DNA of 64,000 nucleotides from Saccharina japonica (lineage: Eukaryota; Sar; Phaeophyceae; Laminariales; Laminariaceae). Below, piece after piece: positions 1 through 10,679 of this stretch (within the stretch, counting starts at the first letter, position 1; every line of letters begins with the position of its first letter). The notes under the pieces were generated by a model that saw only the letters and a list, made by a program, of their open reading frames with translations, had not been told where the DNA came from and ran no database searches. The stretch lies in contig MEHQ01004197.1 in NCBI GenBank assembly GCA_008828725.1, positions 7,257 through 71,256 on the forward strand, given 5' to 3'. Made by a program: the position numbers and the translations under genes.

Positions 1-1271
1 TTACTGAGGACGTCTCGCGCTCTTTTTTTTTTTCGCGCTCTCTTTTTTTTTCAAAGGTATCTCGGTGCGATTGCTCCCTGCGGTATTCCCCGCCCCCCCC
101 CTCCCCCCCCCCCCCCCCCCCCTCCCCCCCTGAAGTTTTCCATCTCCACACTATCCGCCACGGCGAAATAAAAAATAAAACACCAATGATATAACGAACC
201 ATAATATGGTAGGGTAACCACAACATGGTACCGTAACCAAAATATGGTACGGTAAGGACTTACACTTCTTGGGGCACCCCACCAATTGACCCCCCCCCTT
301 CCGAAAAAAAAACGCGGCCGGTCAATGTGCATCATAATCACCGCCACCATTTAAGAAATAACTCGTGGGGCGATACACAACGACAAATACCGGAAACATA
401 TTATCGCCTACAAAAAATAAGGCGACCCCCCCCGTCAAGACATGCCGACGGAAACATCCCTGGAAAGGAGGACGGCACCTAATTGCACACCTGGTGTGCA
501 ACTAGCGCCTCCCCCCCCCATGGAAGAAGCATGCCTGCGGGCGATCCCCGATCGATACATGCCTACTGGAAAACCCCACCAATGCATTATTGGTGCAAGA
601 TCACACTTGGACACTGCTTCCGCGTGACAGATAAAACTACCCCGTAAAAAAAGCTTACGTAAAACGCGAGGTAGAGCTCCAACCGGGACTTGAGAGCTAC
701 TCCCCCTTGCCCCCTTCTCCCTCCTTCCCTCCCTCCCTCCCTCCCTCGGAGACAAGTCTGACCACCTCGGAGACGGGTCTGACTACCTCGTATCACAAGC
801 GACGCCAAGTGTGTTAACTCCCCATACTCCGTGCTCTAAGAACAAGGACAAAACAAAACAAAAAAAACTTTCGCCAGGCACTCAATCCAGCGAGAAAGCC
901 GCAACACAAAAAGGCCGCGAGCGATTTTTCTAACGGAGTGACCCCCCCGGTGTGTGGCAATTCATTGACTGATGTCAGCAGAGACAGCAAATACCACTCA
1001 TACCCACCCTGCCCACCCACCTGCCCACCCACCCACCCACCCCGCATAAGAAACACGACAAACAACGCAAGAAGCAAAAACACAAGGAAAAAAAACCCCG
1101 ATAAACTTACTTCTCTAGCTGTATCTGATTTCATGTATAGATATATACCCTGTGGCATACTTATATATATATAAACTGTAGAGCAGGGCTCACGATCGGC
1201 GTTGCTCTGCCGTTCCCCTGGTGTAATGCTCAATCGAGCTCGCTGGAGGGGGAGGTTAGCCACGGGAACAA

Positions 1272-1340
<69 letters not shown>

Positions 1341-2973
1341 GTTGGCATTATCCCCCCCGCTTTCGGCAACACAATTAAGGGATATAAAAAAGATAAGCGA
1401 CGAAAAGCAAGGACATTTCTTAGTGCCATCTGCCATCGCACGAGCAGCGTGTGCACCCAGCAGCAGCAGCAGCAGAGCATCAGCACCGGGTATAGAGGAC
1501 AAGGACCGCGTTACGCCTGTGCCCTTCACGCCTCCGTTGCCTCTACAACTCCGGGACACCCAATGTATATCATCCCGTCATCACCGACGCAGTGACCTTT
1601 GCTATAATTTTCACTTTTGATCGTCAATTTTATCGCCCCAAGCCCCACCAGGGCTTTAGACCAGAACCCCCCCCCCCCAAAAAAAAACGGTCCCTACATT
1701 TCCGTCCAAAAAAACGCCGGAAACCGGGTGTTCCGCGCACATCTTGCAGGGGCTCCTGAAGAGCCCCCCCCCCCACATCCCAGAGGGAGGGGCCCTGGAG
1801 GCCGCACCCTATACAAACCCCTACGGCTGTGGTATATATCATGTGTTGGTCGATGATGTTTTTCTCCGACCTACCACGATTCGGGTTACTACCGTCACCC
1901 CCCCCTCCCCGCGTCCCTCCTCGATAGTGCCACACCAGTTTGATCGCAAGTATAAGGGAGATAGGGACGTTTTGCGGTATATACAAAAGTCCCTTAATAT
2001 TATTTTTTTGCCATCAGACTGATATTCAAACTCGGTTCAAACTCGGCCTTATACCTGGTACTATTTTTGGTTTTGCCATTGAACTGGTATTCAATTTGGC
2101 ACAACGCTAGGAAATCGTTTTGGGTCCACCCCCCCCCGCTGGCACCTCCTCCTTCCTTGACAGGCACCACACAGGGGGGCGCTCGCCACAAGAGCCAAAT
2201 CCTACCGATGCGTTCGCAGGCCTGGCCCGCGGGAGAGGCGGGAACACAGCCAACAACATCTCAGGTAAACGCCCCTTCCGTACTCGTGTGTGTGTTCGAC
2301 TTTTTTAACCGCACTGGCCGCAAGAGCAGCGACGGCAGAAAAAAGCAGTAGCAAAACCCTCGCGGCAAGAACATGCAAGGAAATTTCCGACTGGTTGTAC
2401 CCTTATGATATCATGTACCCCCCCTCCCCTCCCCCCCCCCCCCGCCTCAACCTCAACAAGAAAAACGAAAAAAAGAGCACCCGGCGAGAATATGCCCAGG
2501 CCTCCCATCCATCTACCTATCCACCCCCTCCCCCACCCAACATACCAATCCCACCCATCGACAGCATAATAAACACAGGGCCACAGCATATGAGGTGGGA
2601 TGGCCGGCACCGATTTAAGCCCCGCCAATGATATGAATTGTGAGAAATAAAGCGCACACTCAGTAGATAGGAAACCCGTACGTATGCTCTCTCTTATGCA
2701 GGAAAAAAAAAAAAAAAAAGGAGCTCGAGGAAACTTCGCCGCGTACTTTTTGGTGGTAATTACAATTCTCGGTAGTAGAGCGAAACACCAAAACAACCCC
2801 CTCTGCGAACGGGCGAGCGCGATGCGCACGGTCTTCCATGACTCTGTTCCCGTCTCGCGCGCGCTCTCGCACAGCCCTCACCATCCGCGGCTGTGTGTGG
2901 CAAAGATAAGCCTTCTATAGCATCGAGAGCAAACACATAAAACATTACAGAGCAAAAAAATCGTCCCCCGCAC

Positions 2974-3006
<33 letters not shown>

Positions 3007-3582
3007 TTCCCCAACTCCCTCCCAAACCCCTGCAAACCCACCTCACCCTCACCACCAGCAGTAGCGAGAGCAAGCGAAAAATTTCCAGCACGGCGCGGTT
3101 GATCTCCATCTTGCCCCACGAAAACGGTCGTGCTATTGTAAGAAAAAAAACAACGACCCCCCCGAAACAGAAACAAAAAAATGCCAAATTATTAATAATG
3201 ATGAACAAACAAAAAACAGCGTCAAAGGGAGAGAGGGGGGGGGGCTCTCGCCGGGGCCCCCCCCCGCCCCCCCCCCCCCCCCCCCCCCCCTCCTACCCGA
3301 AAAGAAAACAACCTAACTCGGTCCTTACCCGAAACAGACAGCAGCCCCCCTCCCCCTTCTGCCATGTCGAACGAGCAAAGCCTGACGGGCCTCCATTAAA
3401 AGGTCATGGAATGCGCCGCCCCGTCCTGCGTTCTCCGTACACGTGCTCCCCGCGCCCACCCCCACCCCCACCCCCACCCCGACGCCAGCAAACCTTACAA
3501 GCGTCCAGGCACCGGTCTCCAGGGCAACCAAGCAAGCGCTTAGTCATGACAGCCCTTAACATTGTTGCCCTCCGCGCCCGGC
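1..3582. other. Intergenic, homopolymer-rich
   Basis: No gene is supported here. The stretch holds many C or G runs (about 92-129, 2975-3006 and 3257-3290) and A/T runs. Short tandem repeats are also present, such as a roughly 25-bp AATATGGTA unit near 200-260 and ACCCAC near 1015-1045. Open frames crossing it encode only Pro, Gly or Lys runs and none resembles a protein family. Confidence 0.6.
1274..1337 (+). repeat. 64-base G homopolymer
   Basis: An unbroken run of 64 G lies between AGA and CAGG. It can be real or a sequencing or assembly artefact, since its length cannot be read reliably by most chemistries. If real, it would form very stable quadruplex structures on one strand. Confidence 0.9.
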
Positions 3583-4245
3583 CAAAAGCTCAGCGCGAGA
3601 AACATGCCTGCTATGCCCGAAAAATCTCTGCGAGAAAAAAAAAAAAAACGACTCCTCGCCCGCAAAAGCTCAGCGCAGGCCATGCCTCCATATACCCGGG
3701 AACTTCATACCCGCCAAAGCTCAGCGCGGGTAATGCATCCATGTTCGCAATAAGCTCAGCGCAAAAGCTCAGCGCAGGCCATGCCACCATATACCCGGGA
3801 ACTCCATACCCGCCAAAGCTCAGCGCGGGTAATGCATCCATGTTCGCAATAAGCTCAGCGCAAAAGCTCAGAGCAGGCCATGCCACCATATACCCGGGAA
3901 CTCCACACCACCCAGAGCTCAGCGCGGGTAATGACTCCATGCACGCAAAAGCCCAGCGCGGATAGTGCTTCCATATCAGCTAAAGCTCAGCGCAGTAAAT
4001 GCCCCTCAATACACGGAAAAGCTCAGCGTACGCCATGCCTCTATAACCGGGAAATCCATACCCGGAAAATATCAGCCAAGACAATGCTTCCATGCTCGCC
4101 CAGGCTCAGCGCTGGCAATGCTTCCATATACCCGGGAACACTTCACCCGCCAAAGCTCAGCGTGGGCAATGCCTCGATAACCGGGAACTCCGTATCAGCA
4201 ACAGGCGGTGCTTCCGAAATACCCGCCGATGCTCAGCGCGAGCAA
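3583..4245. repeat. AAGCTCAGCGC minisatellite
   Basis: The motif AAAGCTCAGCGC recurs about every 50 bp, embedded in two alternating unit types. One ends CCATGCCACCATATACCC and the other ends TAATGCATCCATGTTCGC. The central part forms a higher-order unit of about 103 bp repeated two to three times. The repeats stay open in one frame and would encode KLSAGHA/KLSAGNA units, but the reading frame starts in a poly-Pro tract and there is no start context, so I treat it as non-coding. Confidence 0.85.
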
Positions 4246-4572
4246 GAAAATATACCCATGCGGTACATTTTTGCCTGTCCTGCACTAGCTTTTCTCTAGG
4301 GCTGCTGCACATTTTGGGCGCGCGAAAGAGAGGGAGAGAGAAAGGGCCAACCTCTCCCATTCCTAGCCGTGTTGCGCACGTGTTTGCACGCGTATTGCAC
4401 ACGCCTATGCCTGGCCGTTCGTAGTTTTCGTCTGCTTCAGCTCAACCTGGGTAACCCATTTCTGTCTGCTCTTCATGAACCGCCCTTTGTCTCTCGGTCT
4501 CCGGGCAGCGACCGCCTGTGGAAGTGAGAAAGTGGAGGCGTGTCGGCGGAGGGGGGGGGGGCGGGCAGAGAG
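4246..4572. other. Intergenic spacer
   Basis: Unique-looking sequence with no gene, hairpin or repeat that I can identify. Confidence 0.4.
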
Positions 4573-4870
4573 GGCGGGGGGTACTTCATATTCATGCATG
4601 GATGTAGTCGTATGGCCATACACCGGGGGGGGGGGGTGTACTTCATTTTCATGCACGGCCGTAGTCGTATGACCATAGACCCTCGCATGCCTACAATGCC
4701 GGGACGGAGCATGTCCGGTTTTCGCCGACCAGGCAGACATTGCTAGCACCAAGCGTGTTAGAGGGGGGGGGGTGTACTCATGTTGTGCACGGCCGTAGTC
4801 ATATGACCATAGACCCTCGCATCCCTACAATGCCGGGACGGAGCGCGTTGGGTTTTCACCAACCAGGCAG
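4573..4870. repeat. Tandem repeat, ~134-bp period, with G runs
   Basis: Blocks starting with a run of 8-14 G, then GTGTACTTCATTTTCATGC, then GTAGTCGTATGACCATA, recur with a period of about 134 bp (GACCATAGAC at 4671 and 4805). A shorter first unit lies about 57 bp upstream. The last unit runs directly into the dispersed repeat that follows. Confidence 0.75.
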
Positions 4871-5263
4871 ACATTGCTTGCACCAAGCGCGAAACGCCGT
4901 GGGGTATTGGGCGAGTCGCATGGAGGGTGAGCTGCATCCTGCTAAGAACCGCCTCTGAGGCGGACTTGCATATGGACGACAGCTTCAATGAGTTAATTTA
5001 ATTTCTGGTGTGGCCACTTCCGGAGACAGCAATGGGTTTTACTATGTAACTGCCTCGCGGACGCCTTACCATATTAACACTACGTGGTACGACCATTCCC
5101 CTTGTGCGGAACAAAGGTTCTCCACCCCGCACAAATGATCTACTCGACCGCCAGCTTTGGTGACCGCCAAAAAATAACAAAAAAAAACGGCACCCTGTTG
5201 TCGAGCTCACGCAGCGAGTGGCGTTTTTACAGCGTCGTTGCCAACCGACGCCAACCCAACCTA
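4835..5263 (+). repeat. Dispersed repeat R1, copy 1
   Basis: About 430 bp that recurs in inverted orientation at 60112-60530 and, in part, at 56340-56512. Shared landmarks in order are ACCAACCAGGCAGACATTGC, GGCGAGTCGCATGGAGGGT, CCTCTGAGGCGGACTTGCAT, CTCGACCGCCAG and TTGCCAACCGACGCCAACCC. I see no terminal repeats and no protein. It could be part of a larger transposon or an unrecognised retroposon. Confidence 0.8.
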
Positions 5264-6289
5264 TAAATATATCATATATTTATAGGGGTGTTAGAGGGGG
5301 GGGGGGGTTAGAAACGTCTGCGTATCATGGGGAAACAAAACACAGGCAAAACAACACAAGTACGATTCTCCCCGCACCGCAACTACAGCAGTGCATCGCG
5401 GTACAAGTACCGCCGTACATATTTATACAGTACAGAGTTAAGACCAGGCAGGCGGCTCGTGGCGGCAAAAATCAGGTCACTTATGTGCGTGCGAAAATAC
5501 ACTCAAAAATGCGCGTCTGACACGCCGCTCTTTTCACCCCCCCCCCCTCCTAAGTGCGAATAAACACGCACACTCTTTTATGAAGAAAAAAACCATCATG
5601 ATAACATATATATGAGCATGAAAAATGTCACAAAAACAAAATCACCTATGGCGAAACTAACAGAAAAAAAACTCATTTTGTTTTGTTCTTCGCCCAAGGG
5701 GAAAAAGTGGACCGCACTCTTTCAAAAAGTGGACCGCACTACTGTTTGTTTAACCCACCATTCAGAACTGCAAAAATGATGCCACACTAATCCCAAGTAG
5801 TTCGTCCCCAAATATGTTGGACCAGTTCTAAAGGGGGTTAAGCCGCAGAGGCCGAAAAAGGCCGTGTCACCCTCAAAAGTAAAAGTGCGAAAAGCCGCAC
5901 ATCGCATCCAAGCGGATGGTACGCTATAATATGGCGGAATTTTGACGGGAAAAAAAAAATGTGCACCAGCGCACCGCCGCACCCTCTATATATAGTATAT
6001 AGTTATAACCCTGCTACAGGACTAGAGGACAGGGCAAAAAAAAACATGAATACCGGTACGAGGCACTCTGTGATATCTGACGGTCGGCTTGGGCTCTGGC
6101 GGGTCCTCATGACGACAGACGGCCAATTGGTGGTGTACATTGTTCAGCCGATCGCCTTCACTCCAGAGGCGCCGTACCGACTAGAGACTCCGTGGCAACA
6201 CTGTATTTTGCTTGTATTAGTGGCCTGCACGTATATATACAACCCAAGAGTAACCTTTTCGTAAGACGCAGTGTTTTAATGTATGTATG
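5264..6289. other. Intergenic with one MITE
   Basis: Apart from the TTAA-flanked MITE at 5750-5841, no feature is supported. A short tandem GTGGACCGCACT duplication lies at about 5706-5740 and a polypyrimidine C run at about 5538. Confidence 0.4.
5750..5841. mobile_element. piggyBac-like MITE (TTAA flanks)
   Basis: The element starts TTAA-CCCACCATTCAGAACTG and ends CAGTTCTAAAGGGGG-TTAA, with short imperfect inverted repeats, a TTAA at each border and CCC/GGG termini. TTAA duplication with CCC ends is characteristic of piggyBac transposons. At 92 bp it can only be non-autonomous. Related copies lie at 12118, 12397, 13766, 16402, 28891, 36486, 37402, 40105 and 54111. Confidence 0.75.
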
Positions 6290-6965
6290 ATCTACTGTGT
6301 GTATGACCTACCTACTGTGTGACCTACTGTGTGACCTACTGAGAGACCTACTGAGAGACCTACTGAGAGACCTACTGTGAGACCTACTGTGTGACCTACT
6401 GAGAGACCTACTGAGAGACCTACTGAGAGACCTACTGTGAGACCTACTGTGTGACCTACTGTGTGACCTACTGTGTGACCTACTGAGAGACCTACTGAGA
6501 GACCTACGGTATGGCCTGCCCACAGTATGAAGCCTACTTTATGCCGCACGGCATGAACTACTGTATTACCTACTGTATGACCTACTGTATGAGCTACCGT
6601 GACCTACTGTATGACCCACGGCATGGGCTACTGTGACCTACTGTATGACCTACGGCATGGGCTACTGTATGATATAATAATCTACGGTATGACCTACGGT
6701 ATGACCTACGGTATGACCTACGCGTACTGTCCTACTGTACGTTATGACCTACGGAACGACCTACGGTACGCCCTACGGTACGCCCTACGGTACGCCCTAC
6801 GGTACGCCCTACGGTACGCCCTACGGTACGCCCTACGGTACGCCCTACGGTACGCCCTACGGTACGCCCTACGGTACGCCCTACGGTATGACCTACGGTA
6901 TGACCTACGGTATGACCTACGGTATGACCTGGTATGATCTACGGTATGACCGACGGTATGACCCA
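6290..6965. repeat. 12-bp satellite (CCTACNGTAYGM)
   Basis: A dodecamer array in three blocks. The block at about 6297-6510 has units GACCTACTGTGT and GACCTACTGAGA. A degenerate middle block has GACCTACTGTAT and GACCTACGGCAT. The block at about 6744-6960 has units CCTACGGTACGC and CCTACGGTATGA. Because 12 is a multiple of 3, it gives open frames with SRSHSRS, YDLR or RYAL repeats on both strands. These are by-products of the repeat. Confidence 0.9.
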
Positions 6966-7018
6966 AACGCAAATACCGCTGTACCCGGCCGAAAGCTTAA
7001 GCGAGACAGACGGCTTAC

Positions 7019-7420
7019 CTGACGAGCTTTCTTGACTGCTTCGGGTGCCTCATACGGTACGAACCCTTCACCCTTAGACGAAACGCCCGACGACAGCGCC
7101 TTTACTGCAGTAGTAGAAGAGGAAGCCGGGGCGGAGGCGGGGTTGACCCCGAACCTCTCCCGGAGGAAATCGAACGGCTCAAAAGCTGCCGAGGCAACGT
7201 TGTTCTCGTTGTTGTTGCTGTTGTTCTTGTTGTCGTTGTTGCTGTTGCTCTCGTTGTTGGCTCCGTCGGCGTTGCTGCTCGCGGGGATGGTATTGTTGTG
7301 GCTGTTGCTGTCGCTGCTGTTGCCCCCACACCCGCCGCCGTTGCTGCTGCTACTGCTGCTGCTGTTGCTCACAGCGTGCACGCCGGCGGGACCCAGGTTG
7401 CTCGGGTTGATGGTCCCGTT

Positions 7421-7461
<41 letters not shown>

Positions 7462-7538
7462 TGGACGTGTCTCCAGGGGCCGCGGGGGCAGCCACGTCTA
7501 GGCACTGCTTCTTGTGCTTGCCGAAAACATCCAGCATC
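7019..7538 (-). CDS. Internal exon of an unknown, low-complexity protein
   Basis: I do not recognise the gene. On the minus strand a pyrimidine-containing stretch ending TTGACAG precedes the exon, and the exon ends GCTCGTCAG followed by GTAAGC, a textbook donor. The 520-base exon enters after one base of a codon and leaves at a codon boundary. It starts MLDVFGKHKKQCLDVAAP. A 13-residue Ala run (a CAG/GCT microsatellite), a Ser run and an Asn/Ser-rich linker follow, then a more ordered segment AAFEPFDFLRERFGVNP, and it ends GEGFVPYEAPEAVKKARQ. The two ends look like conserved folded sequence separated by a disordered linker. No companion exon is identifiable in the flanks: the downstream side runs straight into a 12-bp satellite and the upstream side into transposon-like sequence. 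It may therefore be part of a gene with long introns or a stranded gene fragment. The opposite-strand open frame (Leu-rich) is its shadow. Confidence 0.5.
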
Positions 7539-7891
7539 CTGTCAACGACAAGCAGACAAAGACGAGACACGTAGTTCAGGGCGTCAGAAAAAACGCAGCA
7601 CTCTAATACATACTTAAGTATACCAACAAATCAACAACAAGCAGACACGACAAACCTTTCGAGCGTCAGAGAAAAACGCACGAAGATATTCATCAAAAGG
7701 GTACATATAATACGTAGCGATAGACTTATTAACAAACGCTGAAGCTTTTACACCTCCAACAGGTCATTGATTCCTACTGCATGATCTATAAGCAGTAGAC
7801 CTTCCAAGGCAGATCAGGTCCACTCCCGATCGTGTATGTATGATTTAGCTCATGTTGCCGGGAGGGACCCGTGTAATCCGCATGATATATT
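7539..7891. other. Intron or intergenic spacer
   Basis: Sequence upstream of the minus-strand exon. A short phrase (GCGTCAGAAAAAACGCA, with AAGCAGACA) is partly duplicated at 7550-7600 and 7640-7685. No further exon could be supported. Confidence 0.35.
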
Positions 7892-8669
7892 GCGGGCGAC
7901 TATAGTAAATGGGACCAAATATGGTTATTAATATTAGGGCAGCGGCCAAAAACAGGTACACCTGGTCCGTTCGGGGCCAAAAACAGGTACACCTGGTCCG
8001 TTCGGGGCCAAAAACAGGTACATACTAAAATCAAGTTTAAAACGCACCCCACGAACCTGCCGCTCCTTGCAATGCAAAGTAGAGTTTTTTTCGTGCTCTT
8101 CGTGCTCGCCCGGTGGCTACGTATGTATACGAGTAGCTGCTATTAATAGTACGAGGAACGAACGCCTGCTGCTGTATTCTCCCTTCTCAACTTTTGTGAC
8201 ACCCCTGGTATTCCAAGTCAACCACAATCCCGAAGGGGAGCCTTCTATCTCGTATTATTTCGGCGGAGGTATGCAGGCAGATATGTGTGTGTGTCGCTCG
8301 AGTGGCGTGTAGTGCGAGGTGCGAAGGGAGAAGGGGGTCTCCGCGTACGTGGGCATTTGTATAGGGGGCATAGGGTGGAACTATGAAGGGCCTCTGATTG
8401 GCTTAAAAACGACAAAAAAAAGGTGAAAGTCAAGCAGAGTAGACAAAATCAGGTATACCTGGGTTTTGAAGAGGCAAAAACCGGTACAACGAGTTTTGGA
8501 CCAATGGCAGCGCACGTGGAGTGCGTTTTTGACTTGGTTTTAAGTATGTACCTGATTTTGGCCGCAAAAGGACGAGGTATACCTTTTTTTGGCCGCTGCC
8601 CTTAATATTAATAGTAACAATCGGTAAATATTTAGTTTTTTTTGTGTACCGTAGGTCCTATTTACTATA
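7892..8669. mobile_element. TA-type MITE, split by a MULE-like insertion
   Basis: The left half (7892-7936) carries GACTATAGTAAATGGGACC and the right half (8602-8669) carries GGTCCTATTTACTATA. Joined without the 665-bp insertion, they match the roughly 100-115-bp MITE family seen at 13571, 25140 and 33193. The intact family has ends CGGGGGACCATAGTAAATAG and TA on each side, as in Tc1/mariner-type elements. Confidence 0.75.
7937..8601 (+). mobile_element. Non-autonomous MULE-like element, copy 1
   Basis: A 665-bp element with terminal repeats beginning GGGCAGCGGCCAAAAACAGG and ending GGCCGCTGCCC. It is flanked by a perfect 9-bp duplication TTAATATTA (7928-7936 and 8602-8610). A second copy in opposite orientation lies at 35846-36473 with its own 9-bp duplication. 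Nine-base duplications with this kind of terminal repeat are typical of Mutator-like elements, although other superfamilies also make 9-bp duplications. The copy carries an extra direct duplication of about 31 bp (CCGTTCGGGGCCAAAAACAG) in its left end. There is no transposase, so it must depend on a partner elsewhere. Confidence 0.85.
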
Positions 8670-8775
8670 ATTATTATAATTATTATTATTGATATTATTG
8701 ATATTATTGTTATTATTGTCATTGTTGTCATTGTTGTCATTATTGTCATTTATTGTCATTTATTGTCATTTATTG

Positions 8776-9161
<386 letters not shown>

Positions 9162-9193
9162 TTTGGTCCCCACTAATAATACTACGATCTGTG

Positions 9194-9242
9194 CTACAGC
9201 AGTTCCTCAAAACGAACGGCAGATGGTGAGGAACTGCTGTAG
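9194..9242. repeat. Perfect 15-bp hairpin
   Basis: CTACAGCAGTTCCTC (9194-9208) is followed after 19 bases by its exact complement GAGGAACTGCTGTAG (9228-9242). A 16-base direct repeat (CTGTAGATGATCTATM) follows. The stem contains the ACAGCAGT word that is over-represented throughout the window. Confidence 0.8.
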
Positions 9243-9754
9243 ATGATCTATATCTGTAGATGATCTATCCGAGGTGTTGAATTTTAAAAGTTCTTTCGTC
9301 GTGGCCAGCGAAACAAAAATCACGATCTGCTGAGACAAAACAAAACACTTGTTTTAAACATACCTTCATTTATGAAACTTTTTGTGTTTTTACAATTTTA
9401 TTTTCTTGAGAATATTTTTTTTCCACAAATCGTGCCAGCATCAAAAGAAAAAAAACGTATTATACGTACGTACTAGGTAGCAAAATTCGCGGAAATGACT
9501 ATTATACGATTTTTTTTTTTTTTTTGTCACGTATTCGAAAACGACGTTTTCTATACTTCGTATAATATGTTGGTTAGGATGAGAATGACCTTCAGGAACA
9601 CCGTTGGCCCTCAAGACGAAAGGCGAAAGAGGTATAATATGTATGTACGTAAGAACAAAAAAAACATCTTCAAGCAAACAGTATTAATAGTGACATTCAG
9701 CCGCAACATGAGCAGCGTTGCGTGCGCTGCGCTGCCTACAATTATTGTTCTATT
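9243..9754. other. AT-rich spacer
   Basis: AT-rich sequence with T runs and no identifiable gene, hairpin or repeat. Confidence 0.4.
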
Positions 9755-10060
9755 TTCAACCCGAAATCACAATTTTTCAAATATTTCAAAATTTCAATTT
9801 TTCGGCGGCAATTCCGTCGTAGTTTTCGTCGGTCGATCGGAACAGCAGTAGGCACATATGATACTACTGCTGTATCATGGATCATGGTATATATCAGAAT
9901 TTATTATTCTACTTCAAGTATATTCAACCCGAAATCACAATTTTTCAGATATTTAAATTTCAATTTTTCGGCGGCAATTCCGTCGTAGTGTTCGTCGGTC
10001 GATCGGAACAGCAGTAGGCACGTACTACTCGTACTGCTGTCTCATGGATCATGGTATTCT
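9755..10060. repeat. Satellite, 166-bp higher-order units
   Basis: Two units of about 166 bp, each with CAACCCGAAATCACAATTTT, GGCGGCAATTCCGTCGTAG and GGTCGATCGGAACAGCAG. They share the GTCGATCGGAACAG core with the 88-105-bp array that resumes at 10680. They are therefore an outer, differently evolved edge of the same satellite, now separated from it by inserted elements. Confidence 0.8.
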
Positions 10061-10104
10061 ATAATATGATAAAACCGCGTTCGCGTACGTAGATCTCAGG
10101 TGAA

Positions 10105-10365
10105 CTTCCGGGAGCTCCTATTTGCAGCATGCAGGCTCTGTCCCTAAATATAAGCATCGTTTTGATTAAACATTAATGTATAAAATGTGCTTATATTTCG
10201 GGACAGAGTGGTACTAGTTTTTGAGGCACGGATGAACATTATAACTTTTTGGCGGCTAGACTTACCCTAACCCAAACCAAATGTTCATCCGTGCCCCAAA
10301 AACTAGTATATTTTTTCGAGCTGTGTTTTTTTTTGCAGCCTGCATGCTGCAAATAGGGGCTGTCG
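10105..10365. mobile_element. Nested inverted-repeat element
   Basis: The inner arms ACTAGTTTTTGAGGCACGGA (10213) and its complement (to 10307) face each other across about 40 bp. The outer arms CTATTTGCAGCATGCAG and CTGCATGCTGCAAATAG enclose them. A Stowaway-like MITE (10135-10213) sits just inside the left outer arm. The block interrupts the satellite on both sides. Confidence 0.6.
10135..10213. mobile_element. Stowaway-like MITE
   Basis: A hairpin-forming element of about 80 bp with left end CTCTGTCCCTAAATATAAGC and right end GCTTATATTTCGGGACAGAG. The other copies lie at 16096, 35426 and 37741. The termini and TA duplication resemble plant Stowaway MITEs of the Tc1/mariner superfamily. 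Confidence 0.75.
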
Positions 10366-10679
10366 CGAACTTCCTTAGATGTGCCCGAACTGAAAATAGA
10401 CCCTTTCCAAGCACAAGGACCAGGTGGCACACCAACCAGGCATGCCTCTCCTTAGGGTTAGGGTTAGGGCTAGAGGTCCGGGTCGGGGTGGTGGCCGCCG
10501 TTAGCCGAAGCCAAAAGTAAGCTCACCGTCGGGAACGAATGCCTTACAGCTTCGTGACAAAACCCTACCTCATTAGAAACAGCATACTTTTATTCGGGCA
10601 CGTCTTGAGAAGTTCGCCTGAGCGGGCAGATTTACGCCAGCCGGATAAAAAGGCGTGGTGTCGCGTTCTTAAAAGTAGC

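Noticed and set aside
3099-3965. 288-residue plus-strand frame with KLSAGHA repeats
   Set aside because: It begins in Pro and Lys homopolymer tracts and then follows a minisatellite. Several frames are open at once, which points to the repeat and not to selection.
6292-6972. Arg/Ser-like (SRSHSRS) and RYAL/YDLR repeat proteins
   Set aside because: A 12-bp satellite stays open in every frame, so the apparent proteins appear on both strands with no start or splice context.
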